Assembly (NCBI GenBank): GCA_014058105.1
Contig: JACGCM010000685.1
Coordinates: 1-64,000 of the forward strand
Direction: 5' to 3'
DNA from: Kingdonia uniflora
Lineage: Eukaryota; Streptophyta; Magnoliopsida; Ranunculales; Circaeasteraceae
Length of the DNA: 64,000 nucleotides
Shown here: one piece after another, positions 1 to 12,329 of the stretch
How the letters are laid out: the number at the start of each line of letters is the position of its first letter
How positions within the stretch are numbered: position 1 is the stretch's first letter
Program-made: the position numbers and the translations under genes
Notes under the pieces: model-generated
What the model saw: the letters and a program-made list of their open reading frames with translations, nothing else
Database searches by the model: none
Told to the model about the DNA's origin: nothing

Positions 1-1480
1 TAACTCACCAACTCTGTCGATCAAGCGCAGGAGACTGTCAAATACGGTATCTCACACCTCAAGACAAAGAAGCCAAACTCTGCCTAGTTGAGCATACGCG
101 GCTTGGATCTCATTCGAAGATTGTGACTTAGTCTGTAATTTCCCATCATGATGCATTAGTCCTATATGCTCAAATGAATGCAGATTTTGTCTGCACAAAT
201 AATGATCGCTAATAGAAACAGTACTTGAGTCCTCTTTCGAGCAGCATTACGACAAAATCGATGGCCGGTCCATAAGTTATTTCCAAAGTGACTGATATCA
301 GGGGATTCATGGTTCAAGAAGAGCGAGCAGGCAAGATCATCTTACTTATTACCCGGCAGAACCAGCCACCATCGACGTCAGCTTCTACATAATCATGCCA
401 AATCTGTTATTCGGGATGTATGGGCCACTGCCGTGATCACAAACATTGGAAGCAATTTGCTTCCACACTTATTCAAGCACGTCTAGACTTCAAACACAAT
501 GGAGGCTGCTATGAAATCAAGGTAGTCAGAAAGGCTTGCTCGCTTGCGAAAAATACGCGTCTCAGAACCATTTTAGATACCTCATCCACATACGCTGTAT
601 ATCAATTACAAAAAGCTGATCACATTGGATGATCCGCCGCATCCACGAAGGGCCTACAGAATACTCAACATGGATGGACTAGCAGAGTGAACTTTCATCA
701 GTACTAGCTGGTTCAGCACTATAAGGATGATCCATTCAGTTGTAGACTAAAGTCGGGACATTTTGCGTGAACTTTTGGTAGATTGCCTGGGGTCGATCCG
801 TACATAAGGCATGTTACAAATTGCTCACTCACATAATAATGCCACGCGGTTAAATAGAAATAGCAACTGAATACACCTGACTTCGACGATAAAAGGGAAG
901 TTTTAACGTGGAGAGATAAAAAATTGAGCAGATAGATTTATTTCGGAACCAAATATCCAGATTGGCTATCCAACATTCGTCGCTGTCCAAATAAGAATAG
1001 AAACAGTCTGAGTTTGTGTATAATTCATAATCTAAAAAAATACTCCGAAGGCTAGTTTCCCTCTTCCTAACATTCCTCAAATTCATTGATTCCACAAGAC
1101 AGGTGCACGACTCCATCTTGAGGATGCTGCCTTCTGGATACCATATAAGATTCTACTATGGGAAGAAGATTCCAGAAAGATCACCCTCTTCATTACTGAA
1201 AGAGTACTTTATATTTGCTACCTCCATTCATGCCCTTCTCGACCTCAAAAATGACAAACGCCACTTATCAACCGGGTTAGTGCGACTATGTTCAAAGCAT
1301 ATCTTGGGAAAGTCGTAGATAGTCCTATATTGATGATTCTTGTACAAGAGTATAGTAAACACCACTCTATAGATCGTCAATACAATATTTAGCATTCTTT
1401 AATCATACAGAGAAGGTCTCAATTCTGAATAAGTTGTCAATTTTTTTTTTTTTTTTTGTTTTTGTTCTTTTTTTTTGTTT
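1..1480. other. unresolved decayed sequence, probably upstream pol of element A
   Basis: No domain can be read confidently in either strand. By position it should hold gag, protease and the RT palm of element A, but stops and frameshifts are too dense to show it. A T-rich run (about 1440-1475) marks its end; it is not flanked by a visible duplication. Confidence 0.4.
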
Positions 1481-1499
1481 TCAGTACATCTCGGTCCGA

Positions 1500-2110
1500 T
1501 TTCATCGACCATGCTCTATCAACAAGAAGGGATTTGAGGCTCTCCAGACAAATTTGTGTTCTCCGGTAACATCCATTCCAATACAACGAAACGACTACAA
1601 AAACTTACCGACAAATACCACTATCCAGCCGATTTTTTTGAAATCTTTAGAGACCACTGTTGTTGTTTCCTACTACTCCTGCGGTTGTACCAAACGAAGG
1701 GAAAAGTTTTAGCAAATGCAGAGGTCCAAGGACCCTTAGAATCGAAGCAGTTTCTTTTAGGATCTCAACATTTTGAGGGGTCTCCCTAATGAATACACCA
1801 ATATTAATGAAGAACTGATTATCTATCCTAGAGTTACATATGCCTTTAAATCAGTCTCGGTTCTCCCTTGCATTAAAAGAAAAGTGAGAAACCAGTCTAC
1901 TTCATCGTAAAACCCTCACTACTAGTGGAAATGAGGTAACTTTCCAAATTGATAGCCTTCTCTAACTCGTTGTTTTACACTTACAGAGACTCAAGATCGC
2001 TATAACCCATTTAGGACAGCTAAAACTACGAAGGAGGAGGGTGAGACCATTTAGAATCGAGGCAGGATCAAGGACATGGAACAATCAGAGTACATGCACC
2101 CACATTTATC
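1500..2110 (+). pseudogene. element A: RT thumb/connection and first RNase H remnant
   Basis: Frame-shifting fragments match the plant gypsy RT thumb order: a KGFEA-like box, then a segment resembling SP-x-KDVQKLTG (here QRNDY-KNLPT and TTKRLQKLTDKYH), then an FxxIFRDHCCCF box equivalent to RFxSxxxDxCxPFF. Further on, NEELIIYP resembles the start of the RT-linked RNase H, and LTETQDRYNP resembles the LxxAExRYxxLE motif near its end. Three frames are needed to follow it, so it is non-functional. Identity rests on motif order, not on an intact catalytic centre. Confidence 0.6.
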
Positions 2111-2329
2111 AGAAGGTCCTGCCAAAAAAGAAAAATCAAAGAGAGTGTAATAATGGTCAATCAGTTTAGGAGAATAGATATCACGTTTTAAATAAAGTCA
2201 TTCCGAAAGGTCCAGACCTTGTCACATTTTCTCAACAAATTTTCCATGGAAGACCCGAGTAGGAGGACCGATCCTGACCTTGCAGAGGAACCACAGAAGA
2301 TCTACCCCTAAAAGTATTTGACAAGTCGA

Positions 2330-2720
2330 TGCTTGAATGCAATTACAAGGAAAAGGGGTGTGAGGAGACTTGTCTTTACCAGATGGACAGCAGGACCCCG
2401 CAGTGGTCCAGGAATTGGGATCGTATTAATTTCCCCTTTTAACGACAGAATTGAGAAATCATCACTTAGATTTAGAAGCCACAACAATATCACGCATACC
2501 GAAGCTCTCATTCATGCTCACCTCGATACTGAGCTGGTGTCTAAAAACTCTCGTTTAACAGATGAACTACTCATTCGTCCACCAGTTACTGCGAGCAATA
2601 CCCAAAGCAATGACAAGATAAATCGATTTACCGCAGCCCTCATGAGATATGATGGGAGCAAGTTCGCTGCAAGCCACTCTCGTTCTCCTCGAGGTAAAAA
2701 TAGACACGCCGATTCCTGAC
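2330..2720 (+). pseudogene. element A: additional RNase H (aRNH) domain remnant
   Basis: The frame from 2318 contains WTAGPRSGPGIGIVLISP, then ten residues, then LRFRSHNNITHTEALIHAHL. This is the plan of plant aRNH domains (DGSSNxxGxGxGxVLxSPxG, then LxFxxTNNxAEYEALLxGL). The first catalytic Asp is replaced (WTAGPRS instead of xxDGSS), and the AEYEAL segment has become THTEAL. A second RNase H between RT and integrase is known from the Tat/Ogre lineage, which supports the assignment. Confidence 0.7.
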
Positions 2721-2899
2721 AGTTCTAGCCGGGGTCTGTGGGAATACTGAAGCCATCTCCGATTCTCTCAGATCGACGTAATTTCAACCCTAGCATGATC
2801 GTATTTCGTATGCACGACTCTCATATCATACTGGGTGAGATAAAGGGGAAGAGACCCGATTGGCGAAAGCCTTCTTCCTAGCCTACCTTGGTAATCTAC

Positions 2900-3760
2900 A
2901 ACAAATGAACGGTACCCGCATCAGCAGATCCAAAGGGCGCCAAGCAGCTAACTTACAACTCAAAAGCGCTGACCACAAATCAAAATGGCTTTAAATGCAG
3001 TTCAGCATCGTAGGCCTTACCTAAAGGTCCCCTCAAAAGAAGGGATGAGTTGTTCCATAATTTACATGAGGACGTGTACTCCCACGCTGCAGGTCGCTTC
3101 ATATCGCAACAAAGCCTTATATAGGAGTATTCTGACCGGGCATGCGCAACAAGCAGAAGAGTACTCAAGCAAATGTGATACATGTCATGACATGGCAAAA
3201 TGATACGCACCCCTACGCTCGAACTACATGCAAGCAAGGTTTTTTGGCCATTCAAAAGATGGGCACTCGATCTTTCGTAATTTCTTAATTCCAGGTACCG
3301 CCGATACCTACATATTATTTTAACAAAATGGGTAGAGGCATTCTACTCAGTCGAACTAGAGAAGAAGATAGTCATCTTCTTTTCTCTAGGAACACATCCC
3401 ATTACTCGGTTAGGATGCCCCCACCTAATCGTTTGATAATGGGCCACAATTCGTTAGAGAAAAAGTTATAGCTTTCCTCATAAATACAATATCATCCACT
3501 CCCCATCCAGCCCCACTTACTCCCTCAAGGCAAGTGCCAGCTAAATCCACCGACAAAACCATCGTGGATGACTCAAGAAAAGGCTTCAATCACACACCAA
3601 AGGGAACTGGGTTGGAGACTTCCTCTATTTTATGGGCTATCGTACTACTACTCTACGTCAATCCACCGGCTTACCCCATTCCTCCTTGCCTATGGACTGA
3701 GCCTCATTCCCTCAGAATACCATCATCACTCTGAGATCAGAGTTAACTGATGAGAAAACG
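2900..3760 (+). pseudogene. element A: integrase remnant
   Basis: Zinc-binding HHCC remnant: KCDTCHDMAK ends an ORF near 3200. It is followed by a TKWVEA box (near 3330), RLGCPHLIV and NGPQFV-like residues (near 3415-3460), and then the C-terminal integrase plan at 3534-3734 (NKTIVD, LETSSILWA, Y-N-P, PFLLAYG split over two frames). This is the catalytic and C-terminal integrase of plant Ty3/gypsy elements. Stops and shifts every 50-70 codons make it a pseudogene. The same domain is much better preserved in element B at 34080-35130. Confidence 0.75.
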
Positions 3761-3764
3761 AGTT

Positions 3765-6700
3765 TGAATGGCTTGCAACCTCAATTGAATCGATTAGACC
3801 AGGGAGCGTGCCATTGCTAACCTAGGTCAATATAACCATTATATGGCCAGTTCATATAACAGACGGTTAAAGCTGTACTTTTAAATTGACGATCTCCTCA
3901 GAGAAATCTCTCAACCATAACACAGAAAGAGCCTCATGCCGGAAACCTAGAAGAAATTAAGAGGGTCCCTTTCCTACATAGGTCTCACGGCCTAGATCAT
4001 ATTACCTGCATGACAGAAAGGGAGTTCACATATCAAATCCTTGAAACACTAGGTGACTGAATGGTTCTATCGTTAAGTCCCTCACTACTCAATTTTGAAT
4101 TCTCACTTTTTCCATTCCAAAGTAAATTTCATCTCCATCCAATGTACATTCTTTTCTATTCAATGGAAACCTTCTAAGTTTTTTTCCATACAACTCTTAT
4201 TTTACGTAGACAATACATAGATTAAACATAGGTAATACTAGCTTTCAATCGACCTCTATTCCGATTAATCAAGATAACACTTAATTTGACAGACTTACTA
4301 TACTCTGAGATTAAAAAAAATGTATACTAGTTTTTTAATCGAGAACTCTACCAAAACATACGAATAAGCAAAGGTAAAACAGTTTTTATCTCACTTATGG
4401 CTGCGACTTATACCAGTTAAAACAAGGATAACACTAATTTGACACCGCCTACTATACTACCGAATTAAACAAAGTAATACTAGTTTTCAATTGAGGACTT
4501 TACCCAGACATAAGATAAAACACAGGTAAAACTACTTTCATCTCACTCAATATGGCTGCGACATTCTACTCTGACAATTAAAATGAAGGTATATAGTTTT
4601 TCAATCAAGACTCTTCAACATAAGATAAGTAAAGGTAACTCTAGCTCTTTTGCATCTCCAATATGTCTGCGACCGAATATTCTTTTTAGTTATATTATGC
4701 AACCGTACAAATGGATATTTTTTGCTGTTAAGGTCGACTGGTCAACTTACGTTCCCTACAACAGGAGGACGACCCAACCATAAATTCTCGAGATCGACAG
4801 TCACAACATCCTGCCTTATGAGTTCATACAATTCAGCAGGTCCGAGAGCCTAACTCCATTTCCATGGAGTTCACAATTTCTTTCGATCTATATCAGCTCA
4901 TGCAAATACTTCCCTTTTTTTGAAAAATAGTCATGCAAGGTACTTCTCTATAACTCAAGCCTTTTTACCTCCCACAAAATAGGCAACCACCGCCATCACA
5001 ATTATGAGCGCGATGCCCGGCATGACTGCCTTAAAAAATTTGCTCTTGCCATCTAAAGGCGATTTGCAACCTATTATAACCATTCTTCTTGCTATTCTAT
5101 TTCACTATTTATTCGAGCCCGTGAACGCAATGTGTTTTCTTCTGCCTTCTTATCAAACTTTAGCTAATTCACCTGATTATCACCCTCAAATCCGCCCCTG
5201 AGCACAAAGTTCCTCAAGCTCCCTATTTAAATCTTCCCAACAAAGATTTCTTTAACTATTCATCTTACTTCTTAAATCAAAATCTCCTTACCCTGATAGT
5301 CCACTTTAACCCTTATTCCATGGTAAAAAGCAGTGTCCAAGTTACTTGGCACTTCCCTTAACCACTCATTCTTTTTGCACATACCTTGAGTTTGATCACA
5401 TCCTTCCAGCTCTCTTTAGAGAGCTGATAGGCTAACTACATCCCCTTTAACAAGAGAAATCTGACGTCACTTTTATTCTTCTCCGAATGCTCTTTAGCCT
5501 CCGTGTTTCTGTGCATGCGAATTGGCCCTGCGTCAATTCAGTCTTCCATTGTGCCACCTCTCCATTCAACTCATCACACTTCTGTGTACCATCCAAACTC
5601 CATATCCTTAGCAGGTAAGGACTATAGTCAACATGCCTAACAACAACTTCAAGGTAGATAGGTCATCTTGAGCTTTCTTCAGCTCACTATCTTTCTCGAC
5701 CATTTTTCTTCTTCAATCGTTCCAGCTCATTTCTGGTCTCACTAGATTTAGCTTAAGTTTTTCCTGATCGTCTGTTTTTCTGATTATTTGGTCCTTCAGA
5801 CTGCCATAGATGACTTAACCCTTCTTATAATTTTTTCTAAACATGTATACGGTATCGAGCCATTCAACATCCCTACTCTTTACCACCAGCACAATCATTC
5901 TGCTTTTGAGCTTTGCCGCCTTTTTTTTATCTCTGGCGAGTTCTTTTGCCCTTTGCTAATTTCGATTCTTCTCTCGATCTTGGCGCGGGTCAGCAGCATT
6001 TGGGTTGCTTAACAACTTGAAGTTTCTCTTGACATGGTTGATCTTCTCTATTTCATTCGCCTCTATCATCTTATCAAAACTCCTTCTCAAATTCTGGTTA
6101 CATGGTGTATCTCATCTTGTGAAAGTGAGCTGACTCCACTTCGACTTACCACCAAGATACAATATACAAGTTTGAATCGACTCACTCGATACATACATCT
6201 CATTTCTAACAAATTTCAATATTTTAACACTACTGTGTGAATTACTCCTAAACTTAAGGTCGAATTACATCGGATGAACAATAACCATACTCAAATTCTA
6301 AGGTACACATTCTCAATTTTTATTTGCATATTTTGATATTTTCATATATCCATTGAGTCCGCCATGCCCTAAACTGATAACAGTTTTTGGTATGTCCCTA
6401 TACATCTTTTCTTTTACTTAATAGCTCTAGACTAATGAAGTATACAAATCAATATTTCTTGTTATTTTCTAACCTGTGATCTCCGCTTACGAAGACAACA
6501 GGGATGCTAGGTGTCTCTCTCTTCTAGCAACTCATTCTAATATTTTATTCTGAGGCGCATTTTCTTACATTCCTACATAAGTGTTTACAAAATACTTAGC
6601 CTACATAATTTTATCTACAAACATTATTCCATCGATTATAACATTCCAAACCATTCATAACAATCATAAAGTCAAATTCTACTCTACCTTCTCGTTACCT

Positions 6701-9700
6701 CCATCTCTCATTGTTATCCCCTGGTTACTCTTACGTTTGGGAGAAACACATCTAGCCCGTTCCCCCACTCCAACAACACTTTCCCTCATAATCTTCCTCC
6801 TCCTCACATAGGTGTTCTACCATGATGGCATTCCCTCATCTTCGGATCCCCCTGGTTATAATGTGGCGCCTGAGTCTGTCCTCTCAGTTACCATCTCCTC
6901 CATATTCCTTCTCGCTTCCGCCGCTAAGATCGCTATCTCCACGTCTTAAGAAGCCTTCCGGGCCTCCAACCGCTTCCTTCCTTAATCAAGTTAGCTTTCA
7001 TTGAGTCTACCTTCTTCTCAAGCTCACCTTCCCCTTCTTCAGCTCAGCTTTCTCCTCCTCAACCCTGAGGCCCCTCATCAAAAAACTAGACCTACAAAAA
7101 AAACAACATCGACCTCACTGTTAGCTCGAATCACTATACAAAATTTATCACATATTCAAACCAAATGAAGTTACCATTTTGCTCACTCTTCCTCCCCATT
7201 GAGATTGCAAGCCCACCTTTTCCTCTACCTCATTCAGCTATCGTCTATAATAGGTCGATCCTCTAGACCTTCACCCTTATCAGTTCAAGATGGCTCGACC
7301 CTCATCTTTTCACCCCTTGTCGACCTCACCACTACCCCCATCTTCCCCCTACAAAAGCCTTGGCTTTACAAAAACTTTTTTGAACACATTAAAATTAGGA
7401 GGATAGGTTACCATCTCTAGGGAAATATAGAAAATGAACAACCCCTACTTCTTCCTTCTATTAGATATTACAATCCGGACTCTGCCGTAACCAGAGGTCG
7501 ATCCCTCATTAATGGTGAAGTCTCCATACTCAGCTACAAATCTATAGATGAGGTTTGATCTTCACACCAACCCTCTACGATCGACTGCATATGGTCCAGG
7601 CACCATCATATCTTTTACATATACTATCACCACCATATATATATCAAACCGTTTGTATAGATTATTGTAAATGGTATTTTTAGATTTCCCTAACAAAAAA
7701 ATGATATTCAAACAACACATTCCAAATTCACAAATACTCTACTAACCTTCTATGTTCTGAATGTGAATCTGACGCAGTGCCAATCCTTTCTCACCATATG
7801 GCTATAACCACCTTCGTGACTCAGTTCTGCAACTCTCTACTCGCTTTGACTGTTGATCACCTCTCGATTAATTATAACGAGATTCCTATCGATTTTTTTT
7901 CTTTCCCTCTCACTGCTCTTCCGGTGTTCAGAAGTTGAGAAACCTTTTAATGACCAGAGGAAACATTCCTTATATTTTCTCTCTTTAACTGCTGGCAGTT
8001 TTGAGACCTCGTACGAGCCGTCTTTGGTTTTGGAACCTAGACATCCCCTCCATAATCAATTCAGACGTTTTGCACCTTTTCGATGAAAATAATTTCCCAT
8101 TATTACCCTTGCCCTATTTTTAATTTATTTCATCTCTCTTTTCCAATCTCCCCCTGACCTCCCTCACACTCATATGACTCACCTTACACGTAATCGGGCT
8201 TTCCCTGCTTTTACACAAGAACAAATCAAAAGCTACCTACTTTTTTCTATATTTATTTCGTTCTATTATAGAACGCTGACTAGCATTTTCAAAGCTCTCA
8301 AATTCAAAAAATTCAAATTCATTTTTCACAACAGTCTAAACAACATTCGCACAATAGAGGAGAGATTCAAACTCCATTTCATTTCATTTCTTTAGAAATT
8401 ATTCGACTCATATACTTACCTGCATATCACCCCTATTTCATTCACTTCATTATCATCACACTCTTATCATAATCATTCCCTCGCATATAATTATACCTAA
8501 AATCCTGATATCCTGGTGAACCGCATCCAATCATTTGTGCCTCCAACAATCCTCACATCTTCCAGTTTGATCTCTTCTTCAATAATTACCTCACAACTTT
8601 TCGAGCTGCAATTTTACCATCACTCCCGAAATAACTCTTTATGAGACGACGTTAATACTACCCGTTCCCTACCCATAAATCTAAACCTTCCAATTGATAA
8701 TCCCTCACTGAGTTCAGCATCATTGTCCAATAAGCCAAAAAATCCGGTCCTGCACTTCAGCTATCTTTATCGCCAATCGCCCCTCAGCGGCATAACAAAT
8801 TCTTTCAGATCGAGTCCACACATTATATAATTTCCACATGTTTAAGTCTTATTTCCCCCTATTTTATACATTTTACTGTGAATCCCCACAGTTTATGATA
8901 TTATCCTATTCTTTCAATACAAGCCTTAATCTTGAGAAAAATTATTTGAACATATTTCTCCCTATAACCTCAGTGCATTTAGCCTATTCCATATCAAGCT
9001 TATTCTTTCCAAATCTAATTTTTTGGATTGACCCTCCCTGAGCTCAAATTTCCCATCTTAAACATTCTACAATTTTTTTCTTTCCTCTAATAAATCTCAG
9101 TTACTCAGTTCATCATTCATTACACATATTTCAGTTAAAACATATTTTTACAGCTCGATTATTATAACTAGGTTGTAGTTCTAATCTCATACATACCATT
9201 TCATCCTATATTCATAAATCTTTGAATCATTCATAGCTAAATTTTAGAGTTATTCTATACATATTAAATACAGAGTTTGGATAACAAATTTCATTCAGCT
9301 CGAATATAAATTACAGGTACTTAGATAATAAATCTTTAAGGTACTTTACAGATAACAGATTTTTCCAAGTACTCAAAATCAGGTACTTTATAGATTACAG
9401 TTTTTCAAGTGCTTTACAGATACAGGTCTTTAAGGCACTCAAAACATAATCCTTCAGTTCATCTTATTAGTAATATTTACTCCAAGAATTTTCTGATGCA
9501 AAACACGCATTAGAAGTTACCATAGATCCTTCTTCACACCATCTTACTCTGAACAGAAACTGGGTTTAGAGGAAGTCTGGGCATGAAACCAGATGACTCA
9601 TACTTGAACCAACTCTTCACATAGGGTCTTCTTACCACCAGTAACGATGGAGGATAAAGCAGACCTTTATTTTCCGTTTCCCTTATCCACTACCACCGTC

Positions 9701-10399
9701 GCCTCTTCTATAACCACCACCTCTGTGAGTTGGTAAGAGAGAGAGGGCCCGATCTTATATTGTCCTACGCAAGACATCGGCGTAACTGCAGGGCAGTTAC
9801 GCTAAACCTCGCATCTTCACCCCCACCTGTCTTTCGCAAGGATGCGGAGATAAATCCAACATTGCTCACTCTGTTAAGACAACGTGTAAAATCTCCACAT
9901 ACAGTAAAAATCTTCCTCAGCTTCAGCCGCTCTTCTTTTCTTCCGACATATCTTGATACGTCGGTGGAATGGGAACGGGAATGGGGGTATGCATCCTCTA
10001 AAGACTGATCTCCACGTATCTCAACTTGAACTTCTGCATCTTAACAAAAATCCTCATCTTGTGAACCATTCTTCGGGTCTTCACCATCATTAAAACTTTC
10101 AGAGAATTTTGTAACAAACAAGCATACTTTGCCACAATCCTCGGTACAAATACTATTTATATACCCTGATATTTAATGTATAGGTACGTTTCCCCAAGTG
10201 TCATTATTCATACAGACAAACTCTTAAATCCCTAACCGTCGTGTATAGCATATTTCCTCATCTTTCATGCAAAAACATCCCCCATAACACGTACATTTTT
10301 TATACAGTCAAATCCACATCATTACTTCCTTTATTTTTAACTTCTAACCCAATACCCACAAATATTTTCTTAACTAAAGCCACTTGTTGACTTCGGTTG
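3765..10399. other. long 3' non-coding region of element A, pyrimidine-rich on the plus strand
   Basis: About 6.6 kb with no gene. The plus strand is strongly C/T-rich (for example 5100-5500, 5880-5990, 6690-7080, 7850-8160). Read on the minus strand this gives Glu/Lys/Arg-rich coiled-coil-like fragments around 7000-7090. Antisense ORFs in this position are known from Tat/Ogre elements, and element B has a clearer one at 36390-38770. Nothing here is open over more than about 90 codons. Confidence 0.5.
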
Positions 10400-10410
10400 T
10401 GAGGGGTGAT
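10400..10410 (+). other. polypurine tract of element A
   Basis: TGAGGGGTGAT directly precedes the LTR start TGTAGAGG. The equivalent site in element B is GAGAGGGGCGA at 41392. It is the plus-strand primer site of the retrotransposon. Confidence 0.7.
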
Positions 10411-10959
10411 TGTAGAGGCCATCCTCGATTTAAACCCAAATCAAACTATTCCAGTTTGAACTACCTCCATGTAAGACTCACACATTCTGCATGTGAAATC
10501 CCAACAGTCAACATCGACACCTACTCCACGAACGGATAAGAAAACATGAACAGTCAAAGACATATGTCTCTCATGAACTCAAGAGTTACTCAGTCAACCG
10601 CCACTAACCACATTTTTAGAGAACGTGTTTCGCACATGATAAAATATGAGAAGACCTTATAAAGAAAAAGTTCCAGAAAAATATACGAGAAATTCCAGAA
10701 CTTGTATTTCTAGATTTTCAAAATATTAAAACTTCTTATTTACAAGATCAAGTATTTCTAAGTTGAGAGATCACTTGTTATAAGATATCAACCTCAAGAA
10801 CATAAAAGTCACTATTATAAAACCCTCACCTCGAGGTCGTGGTTTTTTACCCTATTCAGGGTTTCTACGCGAAATCACCTGTGTCATTTTTTATTCATGT
10901 TAGTTTTTGTCACAGGAACATTGGTGTAAAAGATAATTCAAAGCCACTCCGAGCTTACA
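10411..10959 (+). repeat. 3' LTR of element A
   Basis: It starts TG after the polypurine tract and ends CTTACA, giving 549 bp. It contains CTATTATAAAACCCTC (TATA-like, about 10813) followed by a GAGGTCGTGG block that is also present in the LTRs of element B (about 24115 and 41775). The right end was set by aligning the terminal segment with element B's LTR end. The next five bases, GAATT, would be the target duplication, but the partner lies outside the window. Confidence 0.75.
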
Positions 10960-11369
10960 GAATTAGGCCATTATAATTTTGAATATCTTTTAAAGTATCA
11001 CTGTTATATGTTTTGAAGTATCACTATTATCTGAACTGAATACTATTATCTGTTTTAGTTTTATAAGTTGAACTACTGCTATGAATTGTTATATATTAAA
11101 CTGCTTTAAACTGCTATCTAAGCTGCTCTGAATATGAACTGAATACTAAACTGCTCTAAATACTAAACTGTTATGTTTTATATTATGTCGTATTTTACTC
11201 CTTTGAATACTAAACTAAATACTACTCTGAATATTAAACTGAATCTGTTGTGTTTTACATTATGAATACTAAATTGCTTTGAATTTGAACTGGTGTCTAT
11301 CTTCTTTACTACTCAAAATCTGAGCTGGTGTCTGTCTATTTTACTCAACTACTATTTTATAAGTTTTTA
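10960..11369. other. AT-rich spacer with degenerate ACTGAATACTAA-type repeats
   Basis: No gene. Variants of CTGAATACTAAACTG recur about every 20-60 bp from 11020 to 11280. They may be the subterminal part of the hAT-like element whose end is at 11575. Confidence 0.4.
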
Positions 11370-11575
11370 AAGTGGTTGACCCAAGCCCGATCCAAACCCG
11401 ACCCATTTAGTTAAACAGGTCGGGTCGGGTTGACCCATTTAAATCAGGGTCAGGTTTGGGTTTGCATATCTTACCCATTTAGTTAAATAGGTCCGGTTTA
11501 GGTTTGCCTATTTGACCCACGAACCCGTTAGGACCCGACCCGTGTAACCCAAACCTGACCCGTTTGCCACCTCTG
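11370..11575 (-). mobile_element. hAT-like element right terminus
   Basis: The end reads, on the minus strand, CAGAGGTGGCAAACGGGTC, a terminus typical of plant hAT elements. The subterminal region carries three GACCCATTTA/ACCCATTTAGTTAAA repeats (near 11400, 11435 and 11472) and GGTCGGGT repeats. The element lies to the left; its left end and the partner of the candidate 8-bp duplication GCCTCAAT (11576-11583) were not found before the LTR of element A. The likeliest reading is that element A inserted into it. Confidence 0.6.
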
Positions 11576-11576
11576 G

Positions 11577-12110
11577 CCTCAATTGTTGTGCTCTCTACAA
11601 CCTGAGCATATTCATCACAGCTATCCGCCGACACTCTTAATGCAATTATATAGAATACTGCCGTAAGTTTTTGTTGAGGCGATAAAACCAAAACATTTGC
11701 ACAATTTCACTTTTGAGAAAAAAGCTGGTCATAAGCAACCACCGAATTTAAAATACGATCCAAAAGTCCTCAGCTCCGACGAAAATGTTCACTTCCGCAA
11801 ACATTTTTATCACAAAAGTAGTCGTGCATGAGTAGCTTATGATAGAATATACGTGAGCGATTTATGGTTTTATACCCGACAACCGAACCGACACGAGTTC
11901 CTGAAGATTCTACTTCTTTTAATTCATCAATTTTTGTTTGATTGCTCAATATCTATATCTTAATCGCATCAATAACGTCGTCATCACTATAATCGGTTGA
12001 AGATTCATCGATATCTTCTTCCTCTTCCTCATTGGATGAAGAATCGATGAAAACATCAAGAACTACCTTGAAATTGATCGGATACGGCACACAACACTTA
12101 AATTAAACTA
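11577..12110 (-). pseudogene. PIF/Harbinger transposase N-terminal fragment
   Basis: Minus-strand frames give an acidic start (SSSNEEEEEDIDESS near 12050), then HDYFCDKNVCGSEHFRRS, LDRILNSVVAYDQLF, LSPQQKLTAVFYIIALRVSA and DEYAQVVESTTIEA. This is the N-terminal plan of plant HARBI1-type nucleases (DYFxxxPxYxxxxFRRRFRM, LFLxI, SPLQKxTAAxRxLAYG, DEYxxxGESTAxE). The catalytic DDE part is absent because the hAT-like terminus begins at once after the STTIEA box. Several internal stops. Confidence 0.65.
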
Positions 12111-12210
12111 CGACAATATTGGAATTGGTTATGGGATGGTATGAGCCTCAATATTTGGTCTATATATTCCCTTCACCTAATAGAGCCATTAGAAACAAAA
12201 TATAGCCGCT

Positions 12211-12325
12211 TAAAAAAAAAAATACTCAGCGCAACAAATACCTAAGACAAAGGCGCATGATTAAATTTTTTTAATCAGGCGCCTATGTCTTAGGCGCTTA
12301 TTGCGTTGAGTAAATTTTTTTTCCT
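12211..12325. repeat. fold-back (inverted repeat) element rich in GGCGCC motifs
   Basis: The left arm (12211-12265) contains ACTCAGCGCAACAAATACC and AAGACAAAGGCGC. The right arm (12272-12325) contains the complement, AGGCGCCTATGTCTTAGGCGC followed by TTATTGCGTTGAGTA. With few mismatches the two arms form a hairpin of about 45-50 bp with a T-rich loop. Related motifs recur at 16545-16665. Confidence 0.7.
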
Positions 12326-12329
12326 AGAA

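Larger units (their letters stand above)
1..10959 (+). mobile_element. Ty3/gypsy LTR retrotransposon A, Tat/Ogre lineage, decayed, 5' part outside window
   Basis: A plus-strand pol order can be followed through many stops: RT thumb and first RNase H (about 1500-2110), a second RNase H-like domain (about 2330-2700), integrase (about 2900-3760), a long non-coding 3' region, a polypurine tract at 10400 and an LTR at 10411-10959. The extra RNase H and the very long 3' region are characteristic of the Tat/Ogre clade. The LTR shares a recognisable block (GAGGTCGTGGTTTTT and the following pyrimidine-rich stretch) with the LTRs of element B at 23744 and 41404, so the two are relatives. The 5' LTR lies outside the window. 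No frame is open for more than about 130 codons, so this is a dead copy. Confidence 0.8.
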
